Assembly (NCBI GenBank): GCA_905215695.1
Contig: CAJMQN010000003.1
Span: 1-64,000, forward strand
Source: an uncultured bacterium
GTDB taxonomy: Bacteria > Bacillota > Clostridia > Christensenellales > HGM11417
Direction of reading: 5' to 3'
DNA: 64,000 bases
Shown: piece by piece, positions 18,001 to 25,215 of the stretch
How the letters are laid out: the number at the start of each line of letters is the position of its first letter
How positions within the stretch are numbered: position 1 is the stretch's first letter
Notes under the pieces: generated by a model
Told to the model about the DNA's origin: nothing
The model's input: only the letters and a program-made list of their open reading frames with translations
Database searches by the model: none
Made by a program: the position numbers and the translations under genes

Positions 18001-19457
18001 GATATAAGTTTGATAGATGGACTACCGATTCGTCTGACGTATCGTTCTTGAATGCTACAAGCCAAGAAACTACCTTTACTATGCCTAACCACGACGTTAC
18101 CGTTACGGCAACTTACGTAAAAGCGACCTATAATATCTCGGTTACCGATTGTGTGGCGAAAAAAGGCGAAGATACGGTGGGATATGCGTATTATGGCGAC
18201 GTGATTAAAGTGACGGCAAATACCGCTCCTACGGGAAAAGTATTCGATACGTGGGTTGTAACAGGACTTGATACAACCGGTATGGATTTGACCAACCCCG
18301 AAATCACTTTCAATATGCCTGCAAACGTAGTTGAAATCAAAGCAACCTATGGCGAAGCGAAATATAACGTAAACGTAACGGGTGGCACGGTAGATAAGGC
18401 AAAAGCAAAATATGGCGAAACGGTTACAATTACCGCAACCATTCCTACGGGCAAGAAGTTTGTGGAATGGACTTCATCAACGGTTCTTGTATATGCAGAC
18501 AAAACAAACGTAACTACCACCTTTACAATGCCTGCCGGTGACGTAACCGTTGTGGCAACGTTTGAAGATGAAATGTATAGAGTTGACGTCACTAACGGAA
18601 CAACAACTCATAATATGGCAACATATCAAACGGAAGTTACCGTAAAGGCAAACGAGCCTGATACCGATATGTATTTTGACAAGTGGGAAGTTACGGGACT
18701 TGACACCACGGGTATGGACTTGACCAAAACGGAAATCAAGTTCCAAATGCCTGCCGGAAACGTAACATTTAAGGCAACCTATCGGGCGATTGAAAAGTTT
18801 GCAATAGAAATGGTGGACGGCACGAAAGACAAAGAAGTCGCAAAAGCCGGTGAAACCGTGACTATAACGGCAAACCCTGCACCTACCGGCGAAGTCTTTG
18901 ACAAATGGACTTGCGAAACGGCGGGCGTAACCATCGAGTTTGCAAGTGCGACAAGCAAACAAACAACCTTTGTAATGCCTGCTGCAAACATTGAAATCAA
19001 GGCGCATTTTAGAAATATTGACGATGCTCCGTCAGTTGAAATCAAAGTCAACGGTGGAACAGGCGCAGGAGTTGTTAAAAAAGGTGAAAGCATAACCGTT
19101 ACCGCAAACGAGCCGGCAGAAGGCAAAGAGTTCGTTGGCTGGAAGGACGAAAGCGGAAAAATCGTAAGCTCAAACAAGAGTTATACCTTCAAGGTAACGG
19201 GCGCAACAACTCTTACGGCTGTGTATGAAGATGCTCCCGCGGCAAAGAAAGGACTTTCGGGCGGCGCGATTGCAGGTATCGTAATCTGTTCGGTTCTGCT
19301 TGCAGGAATCGGCGGATTTGCAATCTTCTGGTTCGCTGTCAAGAAAAAGACTTTTGTGGACTTGGGCGCTGCTTTGAAGAAAGGCTTTACGGCAATCGGC
19401 AACTTCTTCAAAACCCTTGGTGAAAAAATCAAAGCACTATTTACCAAAAAGAAATAA
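15042..19457 (+). CDS. Large repeat-containing surface protein with C-terminal membrane anchor
   Basis: 1471 residues; SD AAAAGGAG; signal peptide to about residue 40 (VYAEG). Residues about 384-631 and 632-883 are two copies of a composite unit: a putative-Ig-like part (LYNEKIEF...GTITGIPDDGAY) followed by a part with EQIGV.EGEGYTL.G and ITGVTTDMEYR. Residues about 885-1397 hold seven divergent InlB B-type/Flg_new_2 repeats of about 70 residues (V.GT...G..VT.TAN.P..G..F..W...FTMPA..V...A.Y). A membrane helix (about 1404-1430) and a basic, amphipathic tail (FKTLGEKIKALFTKKK) end the protein. There is no LPxTG sequence, so it is probably held by the membrane helix. Likely adhesin. Confidence 0.75.
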   Translation: MTHNKANKSKILALILGLTMCLALMLGIVFASPTSTVYAEGGTPITELTVSGLTDADVPQIGKNATMPTLTLKESGLKISTVYWFCLNTREVLKDTDTFESGYTYALRLQYFVLNGYEGQITDPSKIKLDGVTTPYTVEIYTNSFMNFIFNALGNEELSLVNPERLQLADGYVGAFATTDSIHVKGGKLPYQFTNIQCPTWLPYAVSVHEGNMWKIAFYGNRPTTPTTAQVLSFTVTDADGNSKTFTGTTGETKENPGAIQDIVVKYNLPDVGATSPTQAELLSAIKLPPNVVCTEARAYKTSEYTSTTPFTFEKWEEYTFRFKLETTNGKLFAGSSLLNGYLVSDNNFSYEASFGNVSETSLILDLNITKYGVSLAEQDNYKITTETLKHAKVGVLYNEKIEFTKPTGVADSDIEIVCLDTLHGLSVNTNGTITGIPDDGAYYKFGSTITLRVRYMCKGYILDYKEYQLVVEGYTQISRPSGKTLGYNGNEQIGVEEGEGYTLSGTYKAKDIGKYTSTAKLKPGYAWGAGATYSFDDREITWEIVKGDQSAPAGITVKNASVEGKNDGKILGVTTDMEYRPYNAGSYTTCTGSTIENLYAGKYEVRYRENTNYNPSEPTIVEITNELETSEFKILTAFLPNGKCGVEYNAKIEVSCPGGDSTKVEIKNYSETGRKVWGLNLAKDGTISGKPDDRAYQYGGKNIEWRIEYYYDGVLKDDKSFFLDIDRYTVLSFVSGNQNLIYDGSEQIGVSEGEGYTLTGTTKATDAGNYVAIAKLKPGYRWDTTSTAIQFANHNINWSIAKANKDAPIGIQGVKTSNVGVNDGKITGVTTDMEYRVVGGTFADCTGAEITGLAKGQYEVRYKESKNYKASAHVTITIAENEVITYTVTVTKGTGGGEFEEGASVTLTANTPGVGERFTGWTLTGVSVADTTQTEITFNMPANAVTATANYEIITYNVNVEKGTATPNKPAQGVKVTITANEPEKGYKFDRWTTDSSDVSFLNATSQETTFTMPNHDVTVTATYVKATYNISVTDCVAKKGEDTVGYAYYGDVIKVTANTAPTGKVFDTWVVTGLDTTGMDLTNPEITFNMPANVVEIKATYGEAKYNVNVTGGTVDKAKAKYGETVTITATIPTGKKFVEWTSSTVLVYADKTNVTTTFTMPAGDVTVVATFEDEMYRVDVTNGTTTHNMATYQTEVTVKANEPDTDMYFDKWEVTGLDTTGMDLTKTEIKFQMPAGNVTFKATYRAIEKFAIEMVDGTKDKEVAKAGETVTITANPAPTGEVFDKWTCETAGVTIEFASATSKQTTFVMPAANIEIKAHFRNIDDAPSVEIKVNGGTGAGVVKKGESITVTANEPAEGKEFVGWKDESGKIVSSNKSYTFKVTGATTLTAVYEDAPAAKKGLSGGAIAGIVICSVLLAGIGGFAIFWFAVKKKTFVDLGAALKKGFTAIGNFFKTLGEKIKALFTKKK

Positions 19458-19474
19458 GATGAAATAATTACAAC

Positions 19475-19503
19475 GAGCCGTTCGTAGTCAATGCGGACGG
19501 CTC
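19475..19503 (+). terminator. Hairpin after the adhesin gene
   Basis: A 10-bp stem (19475-19484 with 19494-19503, one wobble) and 9-base loop; the following TAATTCTAAAAT tract is only moderately T-rich. Possible terminator. Confidence 0.45.
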
Positions 19504-19542
19504 TAATTCTAAAATGCGATATTTTGATTTACAGGAGCGGAT

Positions 19543-20521
19543 ATGGCTAACGAAAACAACAAAATCAAACTGCTTCTTTTGTGGGATATTTTAAGCAAAA
19601 ACACCGATGAAAACCACGCAATGAACGCAGACGAGATAAGGGAAGAACTTGCAAAGCGTGGGATAAGCGTAATGCGTAAGGTGATAGCGGGCGACATAGC
19701 CGTATTAAATGAATATGGGTATGAAGTGTTGTCCTACAAGAAAAAGTATTACTATTATTACGTTGTAAGCCGTCCGATAGAAACGGCGGAAGTAGTTATG
19801 CTTGCAGACGCAGTTAATGCTTCAAAACTCCCGGCTGCGCAAAAGAAAGCACTTGTAGAAAGGCTTTCGAGCTTTCTGTGTTCTCATCAGGCGGAGAGTG
19901 TTTCAAAGCACATTATTTCGTTTGAGAAAAGCAGAAAGTGGAGCAGTTCTCTTATATACAACGTGGATTCAATAGAAAGAGCTATCAACGAGAACAAGAA
20001 AATATCGTTCCTGTATTTCGACTATGACGACAAGCATAAAAAAGTGTATAGGAAAGACGGCAAAAGATACGTTGTCAGTCCTGCCTATATGGTGTGGAGC
20101 AAAGACAACTATTATCTATTATACTTTTCTAACGGGTATGCTGATCTTGTAACGTATCGCCTTGATAAAATGGACGACGTAAAGGTGGACGAAACCGAGC
20201 GTGAGCCGCACCCCGAATATGAAAAGTTCAACACCGACGAATACAGAAAACAAGTGTTCTCTATGTTTGGAGGGGAGCTTTGCAACGTAACGCTGTTGTT
20301 CGAGCCGAGCATACTTTCGGATATGTTTGACAGGTTCGGCGACGATATAAGGATACGCAAGGTCGATGATAACGCATATTCCGTTGACCGTAAGCGTTCA
20401 AGTGTCCAAAACGCTTTTTGCGTGGATTGTCGGAACGCAAGGTAAGGTGAAAATCAGATCTCCAAGAAAAGTATTGGACGAATTTAATATCTTCGTTGCG
20501 AAAATCAAGGAAGAATACTAA
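19543..20521 (+). pseudogene. WYL-domain transcriptional regulator with a frameshift
   Basis: The N-terminal winged HTH (residues 5-70) and WYL domain (about 140-210, including YVVSPAYMVWSKDNYYLLYF) are intact. Near 20390 the reading frame changes. The main frame continues to a stop at 20445 with unrelated residues. The +1 frame reads VSVQVSKTLFAWIVG then GKVKIRSPRKVLDEF to a stop at 20521, the expected WYL C-terminal end. Removing one C from GACCGTAAG at about 20391-20393 restores the whole gene. This is either a real inactivating mutation or a sequencing error. WYL proteins commonly repress mobile or defence genes. Confidence 0.75.
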
Positions 20522-20541
20522 TCAAATATTAACAAATCGTT

Positions 20542-20571
20542 GCTCTCGCTGTTGCGGGAGCATATTTTTTT
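20542..20571 (+). terminator. Terminator after the WYL gene
   Basis: An 8-bp stem GCTCTCGC/GCGGGAGC (one wobble) with loop TGTT is followed by ATATTTTTTT, 20 bases after the restored stop codon. Confidence 0.75.
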
Positions 20572-20632
20572 ATCTGCTCACAAAAAAACTTTTGTAAAAA
20601 ACTTTCAATGCCAAATATTTGGAATTGAAAAT

Positions 20633-20661
20633 TTGAAATAGATAGTCTTTTGTGATATAAT
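20633..20661 (+). promoter_or_regulatory. Promoter of the second IstA-N-like gene
   Basis: TTGAAA (20633-20638), 17 bp, TATAAT (20656-20661), with TGA immediately before the -10. A near-consensus promoter. Confidence 0.8.
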
Positions 20662-20672
20662 ACGGCTACAAT

Positions 20673-20699
20673 CTAAATTGAACGCAAAGTTCAGTTTAG
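20673..20699 (+). promoter_or_regulatory. 11-bp inverted repeat at the transcription start
   Basis: CTAAATTGAAC (20673-20683) and GTTCAGTTTAG (20689-20699) form an inverted repeat with one wobble and a 5-base loop. It starts 12 bases after the -10 element and ends 18 bases before the gene. It could be an operator (autoregulation) or a leader hairpin. Confidence 0.5.
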
Positions 20700-20717
20700 T
20701 AAAAAGAGGTACTACGG

Positions 20718-21176
20718 ATGAGAACGCTCAACACGACGACATTGGACAATATGGAAAGTTACATATCGAGTACAATTTCTGATGAACAACTTTATTCTAT
20801 GTTGTATCCGGCAAGAGGACGCAGAAAGGAATATTATTTGCCGAATTGGTATGAATTGGATAAAGATAGATTAAAGCGCAGTTTTTCAAAGCGTCGTGCA
20901 TGGAAGAAATATTGTAGAGTTGCCCTGAAAAAAGGTTTGAAGGCATATTGTAAGACACGCTTTTACGATCGAGACAATGAATATTATTTTGCCTTACCGA
21001 AGAAGAAGGGCAAAATCGGATCAGTTCTTTCTAAAATCAGCTACTATACTTTCGGGGCAGACGTAATTGCTCAACAAAAAGGCACGGACAGTTATCCGTA
21101 CCAAAAATTTATTGCTGAAAGAGATTTATGGTGTAAAGAATTAAGATTAGACAAAACTAAAATATGGGCAACATAA
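20718..21176 (+). CDS. Small protein related to IS21 IstA N-terminus (copy 2, no HTH)
   Basis: 152 residues. It aligns with the gene at 3566 over the IstA-like part (ISDEQLYSMLYPARG with EEEISSLLFPERAKAG; RAWKKYCRVALKKGLKAY with LCWRRYCKRAAKQNLMAY). It also aligns over the non-IstA tail (GTDSYPYQK...DLWCKELRLDKTKI with GSISYEVIK...EEWLKSLNLEEHKI). It lacks the roughly 40-residue N-terminal HTH of copy 1. A near-consensus promoter and an operator-like repeat precede it. Very basic; may bind nucleic acid, or act as a dominant-negative partner of copy 1. Function unknown. Confidence 0.6.
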   Translation: MRTLNTTTLDNMESYISSTISDEQLYSMLYPARGRRKEYYLPNWYELDKDRLKRSFSKRRAWKKYCRVALKKGLKAYCKTRFYDRDNEYYFALPKKKGKIGSVLSKISYYTFGADVIAQQKGTDSYPYQKFIAERDLWCKELRLDKTKIWAT

Positions 21177-21230
21177 AAGTTGTCTTGTTTTGCGTTATAA
21201 ACAAGAGGATGTAATTCATTGGCGGAATTC

Positions 21231-21259
21231 TTGCTTTTACTCTTTATTTATAATATAAT
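21231..21259 (+). promoter_or_regulatory. fic promoter
   Basis: TTGCTT (21231-21236), 17 bp, TATAAT (21254-21259); the gene starts 36 bases downstream with AAAAGGAG before it. Confidence 0.65.
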
Positions 21260-21294
21260 GATTGTACGATAAACAATGAAAAGGAGTAACGGCT

Positions 21295-22209
21295 ATGTCT
21301 AAAAAAATGGAAGAACAACAAAAGTACATAGACATCATCGACGAGATAGAGAATAGCTATGCACTTATGAAAAAAGTTCGTCCGCTTACGGCAAGCGAAC
21401 TCAAATATTTCAATAACGAGTTCTCTATTAGTGCAAGCCATAACTCAAACGCCATAGAAGGCAATACCTTTACTTTCGATGAAACAAAGTTGTTAATTGA
21501 AAAAGGAATAGTTACGGGTGCGCACTCTTTGAGAGAGAGTGAAGATATAGTCGGCTATAAGCAGGCTTTCGATTTTCTCTATGAATCAGTTAAGGAAAAG
21601 AAACCAATTACCGAAGAATTTATAAAGCAAGTTCACGGCTTTGTTTTGCGTGGCGATGAAGAAGCAGGCAAATACAGGACTATACAAAATTATGTAGGTA
21701 GTCTAACGAGAATAGTTTATACGCCTTGTCCGCCTGCGCAAGTCCCCGAAAAAATGAAAGCGTATGCGGAAGAATTGCAAACCGATTGTAAGTACAATGC
21801 CGGACTTGCAGAACAAGGACAGTTTAATTGGGTAGACTTATTCCATAACCTTGCCAAGCATCATATCGAGTTTGAGAACATACACCCGTTTGTTGACGGT
21901 AACGGAAGAACGGGAAGATTGCTTTTAATCTATGAAATGATTTCGTTAGGACTTTTACCTGTGGACGTTCGGTATGAAGAACGCGATAGATACTATGCTG
22001 CAATAAGTTCTTACCGCGATAAAGGGAAATACAGTACACGCCCTGAAAGCAAGACGGAAGGTATGGCAAAGTTGCTTGCAGAAAGCGAGCTTGCAAGCAT
22101 GAAAATATGGCTTTCAATATATGCGGGCGGCGGTAGCTGTGCTTCGCAAGCCGAAGCCGACGATGACGGCGGTTCTGGAAGCGGTGGCGGCTCGAATGTT
22201 GAGATGTAA
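21295..22209 (+). CDS. Fic-family protein (probable AMPylase), fused tail
   Basis: 304 residues. The Fic core motif HPFVDGNGRTGR (His197-Arg208) is intact and should transfer AMP or another phosphate-linked group to a target hydroxyl. The inhibitory motif SNAIEG (Ser51, Glu55, Gly56) lies N-terminal to the core, making it a class II, self-inhibited Fic. Residues after about 276 (GGGSCASQAEADDDGGSGSG...) are unlike any Fic and are encoded by GC-rich DNA, so the true C-terminus seems replaced by the end of a host gene at the island edge. It could act as a toxin, a mobile-element factor or a regulator. Confidence 0.85.
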   Translation: MSKKMEEQQKYIDIIDEIENSYALMKKVRPLTASELKYFNNEFSISASHNSNAIEGNTFTFDETKLLIEKGIVTGAHSLRESEDIVGYKQAFDFLYESVKEKKPITEEFIKQVHGFVLRGDEEAGKYRTIQNYVGSLTRIVYTPCPPAQVPEKMKAYAEELQTDCKYNAGLAEQGQFNWVDLFHNLAKHHIEFENIHPFVDGNGRTGRLLLIYEMISLGLLPVDVRYEERDRYYAAISSYRDKGKYSTRPESKTEGMAKLLAESELASMKIWLSIYAGGGSCASQAEADDDGGSGSGGGSNVEM

Positions 22210-22774
22210 CAACTGGCTCGTCACGCAGGGGTTCTTTGCGTCCAGCGGTGAAAGTCTCGGAAACGCGTTTTCTCTTGCGCTCGGGCTGTCCGTTGCGGCG
22301 CTGGTCGCCGCGGTAATCGTTCGATATTGTACCGACTCGGATTTCCGCAAGGGAGAGTCTCTCGCCAAAACCTGCGCGGATACCGTCGCTGTCACTCTTA
22401 TTACGCTTTGGTTTCAGAGTCACGTCTATCTACGTTCTTTCAATTATTGGGAGACGAACACGACTTGGTTCTCCGTGCTTACGGTTCTTTTGATGCTATC
22501 GGCTGCGGCGCTGGGCATCGTTGGCGGAGTTCTCTGGTGCAGGGCATTGCGCGCGGCGGTAGGCGCAAAGAGAAACAGAAGACTCGGGTTGATTGCCGCC
22601 TGTCTTGCGCTTTCCGTCTGCGGATTCCTATTCTACTGTATCCTGATGACGCAGCTTGGGATTGCGTTTCTGTGGGGCGCGCTGTTTGTTCCGGCATTCG
22701 CTGTCGGTACGGTCGTGTGGGAGACAAAATATCCGGCTTTTCGGGGACCGAAAATCAATGGTGAAAAATATTAA
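22196..22774 (+). CDS. Multi-pass membrane protein, unknown
   Basis: 192 residues if started at ATG 22196, which overlaps the end of the upstream frame by 14 bases; the frame is open from 22121 and the true start is uncertain. About five hydrophobic segments (SLALGLSVAALVAAVIV, VLTVLLMLSAAALGIVGG, LGLIAACLALSVCGFLFYC, GIAFLWGALFVPAFAVGTVV). Host-like GC content. It lies 15 bases before a zinc-ribbon membrane protein and is probably co-transcribed. No family recognised. Confidence 0.55.
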   Translation: MLRCNNWLVTQGFFASSGESLGNAFSLALGLSVAALVAAVIVRYCTDSDFRKGESLAKTCADTVAVTLITLWFQSHVYLRSFNYWETNTTWFSVLTVLLMLSAAALGIVGGVLWCRALRAAVGAKRNRRLGLIAACLALSVCGFLFYCILMTQLGIAFLWGALFVPAFAVGTVVWETKYPAFRGPKINGEKY

Positions 22775-22789
22775 AGGGGAATTATCTCT

Positions 22790-24382
22790 ATGAAAATCTG
22801 TGAAGCGTGCGGACATGAGGCGGAAGAGGATTACGTCTATTGTCCCAAGTGCGGCAACCGTCTGGACGGCAAAAAGCTCTGTCAGCGGTGCGCAAAACCC
22901 ATTCCCAAGGACGCGGCGGTCTGCCCGTACTGCGGAGTCCGTCTGGACGGAAAGTTCTGCTGTACTTCCTGCGGGAAACTGCTCGAGAAGGGAACAATGT
23001 TCTGTACTGTGTGCGGTGCGCCGACCGTTCATGCCGGGGCAGCCCGCGCTGTTCGACCCGCGAGTTCCGCCGCGTCTGCCGGCGGTTCGTATCCGACCCC
23101 CGCGCCCGCTGCGGCTGCGCCCGTTGTTGCCGGGGGAAAGGTGATGACCCGTGACAGGTTGTTTCAGATTCTCACGGTTTCCTTCTGCCTGGCAGCGCTT
23201 TTTGTCATGGCGCTGTGCAGTTTCTTTTCGCTCTACTCTTACTCCGTAACGGCGTCCGGCGTCGGTGGCAACATCGGGAAGAGCTACGGCGCGTTTTATT
23301 ATCTCGTGGATCAGTGGAATGAGATTAAACAGGTTATCGAAAGCGCGGGCAATTCGAGTCTCAGCTATTCGGACGGTTTCTATGTCGTCGGCGCTCTTTC
23401 GGCGGTTGCTGTCGGAATCAACATGATTGTCTCTCTCGTCATGCTCATTCTCGGTACGGTGGACGGCGTCCGCGTACTCACCGGGAAAAAGAGTCGGACG
23501 CGTATCGTCGGATTTGCCGCTACGGCGTTTGCGCCCTGGGTGCTCCTCTGTATGGTGCTCTCCTTCTGCGGCGGGTCTGCGGTGACGGGCGTTCTTCAGG
23601 TCGCGAACGGAATCGTCGGCATCTCTTCGGGACTGGGCGCGGGAACGATCAGTGCGCTCACGTTCGGCGCGGTTCTTCTCTTCGCGTGTCTCGTACTCCG
23701 GTTCGTGCAGCGGGGGTTGAACAGGCAGAAAATTCCGGTTCTCGCAATCTGCGGAACGGCGGGGATTCTCGTTCTGACTGCGATATTCGGCGCGCTCTTC
23801 AGCTCCATGGCGGTCAAGGAGACAAGCGCGAATCTCGGCGTGTCTCTGCTCACGATGTGCGAAGGGGTGCTCTGTGTAAAGGGGGCAACTTCGGAAATGA
23901 TTGCGTATGCTATCATGCTCGTCGTCCTCTTTTTTACAGCCGCGGTCGTCTGCGGGGTGCTCGTCTATCAGGCGATCGAGCGACTGTTCGACGAAAAGAA
24001 GGAAACCTGCAATTTCCTTTGGCAGGGAATCGTCCTGTTTGCGCTGGGGATTCTGCTCTGCGTGATTATGAGCTTGCTCATCAATGCGCCGGATATGGAG
24101 GGAAATGTCATTGCCCAAGAAAACGGGAAACTTGCCGCGCAGATGATTGCGGGGGCGGTCTTCGGCGGTCTGCTGTTTGCCGCGATTCTGATTTTCCTCG
24201 TTCTCTGCCGTCCGAAATCCGCAAAACCGGGATTCGCTTTCGCGCAGGGGGACTGGGCGGCTGATTATCCGGTCGCTCCGCCTGTCGGAGGGGTGAGCGT
24301 TCCCACTGCCGGAGAGATGAGCATTCCCACTGCCGGGACGGAGAGCGTTCCGCCCTCGGTAGAGGAGAAAAAATCCGAATAA
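22790..24382 (+). CDS. Zinc-ribbon membrane protein
   Basis: 530 residues. The first 80 hold three zinc-ribbon knuckle pairs (CEACGHEAEEDYVYCPKCG; CQRCAKP...CPYCG; CTSCGKLLEKGTMFCTVCG). A Pro/Ala linker and about ten membrane segments follow, ending in a cytosolic tail with GEMSIPTAGTES repeats. Such double-zinc-ribbon membrane proteins are common and uncharacterised in Clostridia; the ribbon may bind protein or nucleic acid at the inner face. Start 22790 with SD AAAGGGGA. A bidirectional terminator follows. Confidence 0.75.
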   Translation: MKICEACGHEAEEDYVYCPKCGNRLDGKKLCQRCAKPIPKDAAVCPYCGVRLDGKFCCTSCGKLLEKGTMFCTVCGAPTVHAGAARAVRPASSAASAGGSYPTPAPAAAAPVVAGGKVMTRDRLFQILTVSFCLAALFVMALCSFFSLYSYSVTASGVGGNIGKSYGAFYYLVDQWNEIKQVIESAGNSSLSYSDGFYVVGALSAVAVGINMIVSLVMLILGTVDGVRVLTGKKSRTRIVGFAATAFAPWVLLCMVLSFCGGSAVTGVLQVANGIVGISSGLGAGTISALTFGAVLLFACLVLRFVQRGLNRQKIPVLAICGTAGILVLTAIFGALFSSMAVKETSANLGVSLLTMCEGVLCVKGATSEMIAYAIMLVVLFFTAAVVCGVLVYQAIERLFDEKKETCNFLWQGIVLFALGILLCVIMSLLINAPDMEGNVIAQENGKLAAQMIAGAVFGGLLFAAILIFLVLCRPKSAKPGFAFAQGDWAADYPVAPPVGGVSVPTAGEMSIPTAGTESVPPSVEEKKSE

Positions 24383-24392
24383 TATCAAATTG

Positions 24393-24424
24393 AAAGAGCC
24401 GAACCCCGTGGGGTTCGGCTCTTT
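24393..24424. terminator. Bidirectional terminator
   Basis: A perfect 14-bp stem AAAGAGCCGAACCC/GGGTTCGGCTCTTT with a 4-base loop lies between convergent genes; T-rich tracts exist on both sides. Downstream (24430-24498) GGATTTGTGGTTACAG-like short direct repeats are seen. Confidence 0.85.
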
Positions 24425-24498
24425 GGTAAAGTTGGATTTGTGGTTACGGCTGGGGTTTGTGGTTACAGATAGGCTTATCGTTGCAAATTGGATTTGTC

Positions 24499-24990
24499 TT
24501 ACAGATAGGGCTTGAGCTGTTCGATGTTGTTCTGTTCGAGTACGAGCAGTTCTTTCGCCATTGCCTCCGCATCCTTGTCAAGCTCGCCGCGGTGCGCGTT
24601 GAGTTCCTTGTTGAGGGAGGTGATTCCCATATTACTCCCCTTTATCATCATGTCCGCAATGTGCGAGGACGAATCGTCCATCAGCGCCGAAAAATTGATG
24701 GTGCTCCACATCTGCGCCTTTGTAAAAGGGTTGTTCTTCTTGGGCGTTTCTCCCTGAGAGGTGATGTGTTTGGCGAGTTTGGTGCAGTATTTGTCGTAAT
24801 CGTCGTACTGCTTTAAAAGCACTTCGCGCATCTCTTCATCCGTCACATGCTTTAAAATCGTGTCGATCGAGGTGATACCCGTCTCTGCGTTTTTATAGAC
24901 CGTGTGCAGAAAATCAAGATTGACAGACGCCTTCTGCGACATTCCCTCGGGCGCGCCCGTGCCGCTCTGCTGCTGATTCATTTGTTCCAT
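24499..24990 (-). CDS. Helical, ferritin-like protein of unknown function
   Basis: 163 residues, minus strand, SD GAGGAG. After a Gln/Gly-rich start it is almost entirely helical, with YKNAETGITSIDTILKHV, YDDYDKYCTKLAKHI, HIADMMIKGSNMGITSLNKE and ELLVLEQNNIEQLKPYL. The pattern of E/H/D residues resembles four-helix ferritin-like proteins, but I see no clear di-iron E...ExxH set. Cytosolic. Monocistronic, ending at the bidirectional terminator. Confidence 0.55.
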   Translation of the reverse strand: MEQMNQQQSGTGAPEGMSQKASVNLDFLHTVYKNAETGITSIDTILKHVTDEEMREVLLKQYDDYDKYCTKLAKHITSQGETPKKNNPFTKAQMWSTINFSALMDDSSSHIADMMIKGSNMGITSLNKELNAHRGELDKDAEAMAKELLVLEQNNIEQLKPYL

Positions 24991-25075
24991 GACCTTCTCC
25001 TCGTAAATTTTTTGGTTTGCAAGGGTATTTTGCGCGCTTTTTTGCGGATTTATACCGTTTTTCGGTCAAAATGGT

Positions 25076-25105
25076 TTGACTTCGCATGTGCGCTTGTGAT
25101 ATGAT
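25076..25105 (+). promoter_or_regulatory. rplU promoter
   Basis: TTGACT (25076-25081), 18 bp, TATGAT (25100-25105) with extended TGA. The start point would be near 25112, leaving a leader of about 100 bases. Confidence 0.75.
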
Positions 25106-25111
25106 ATATAA

Positions 25112-25205
25112 GCCGTACGGTGCGGGCACCAAAGATCGGATTTTCTCCGGCGCCTGCGAAACAGCGTCGTTTAGACGCCCGACGAGACTCAATCCCATTG
25201 GAGGA
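25112..25205 (+). ncRNA. Candidate L21 leader (autoregulatory 5' UTR)
   Basis: The roughly 100-base untranslated leader before rplU is GC-rich with potential stems (GGTGCGGGCACC and GCGTCGTTTAGACGC). L21 leaders occupy exactly this position in many Firmicutes. The assignment rests on position and length; I have not matched a consensus. Confidence 0.4.
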
Positions 25206-25215
25206 CGGAAAAGAA

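Larger units (their letters stand above)
3448..22130. other. Putative genomic island / accessory region
   Basis: From just after the ppdK terminator to about 22130 the sequence is visibly richer in A/T and in AAA/GAA/ATA codons than the flanks. It contains IS21-related genes at both ends, gene remnants, a private sensory system, a run of exported proteins and a Fic protein. The right edge is placed where the Fic reading frame passes into GC-rich host-like sequence. I found no tRNA target, integrase or flanking direct repeat, so the mechanism of acquisition and exact edges are inference. Confidence 0.5.

Noticed and set aside
22628..24388. 586-codon minus-strand frame opposite the zinc-ribbon gene
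   Set aside because: Shadow frame; the plus strand has clear CxxC knuckles and membrane helices.
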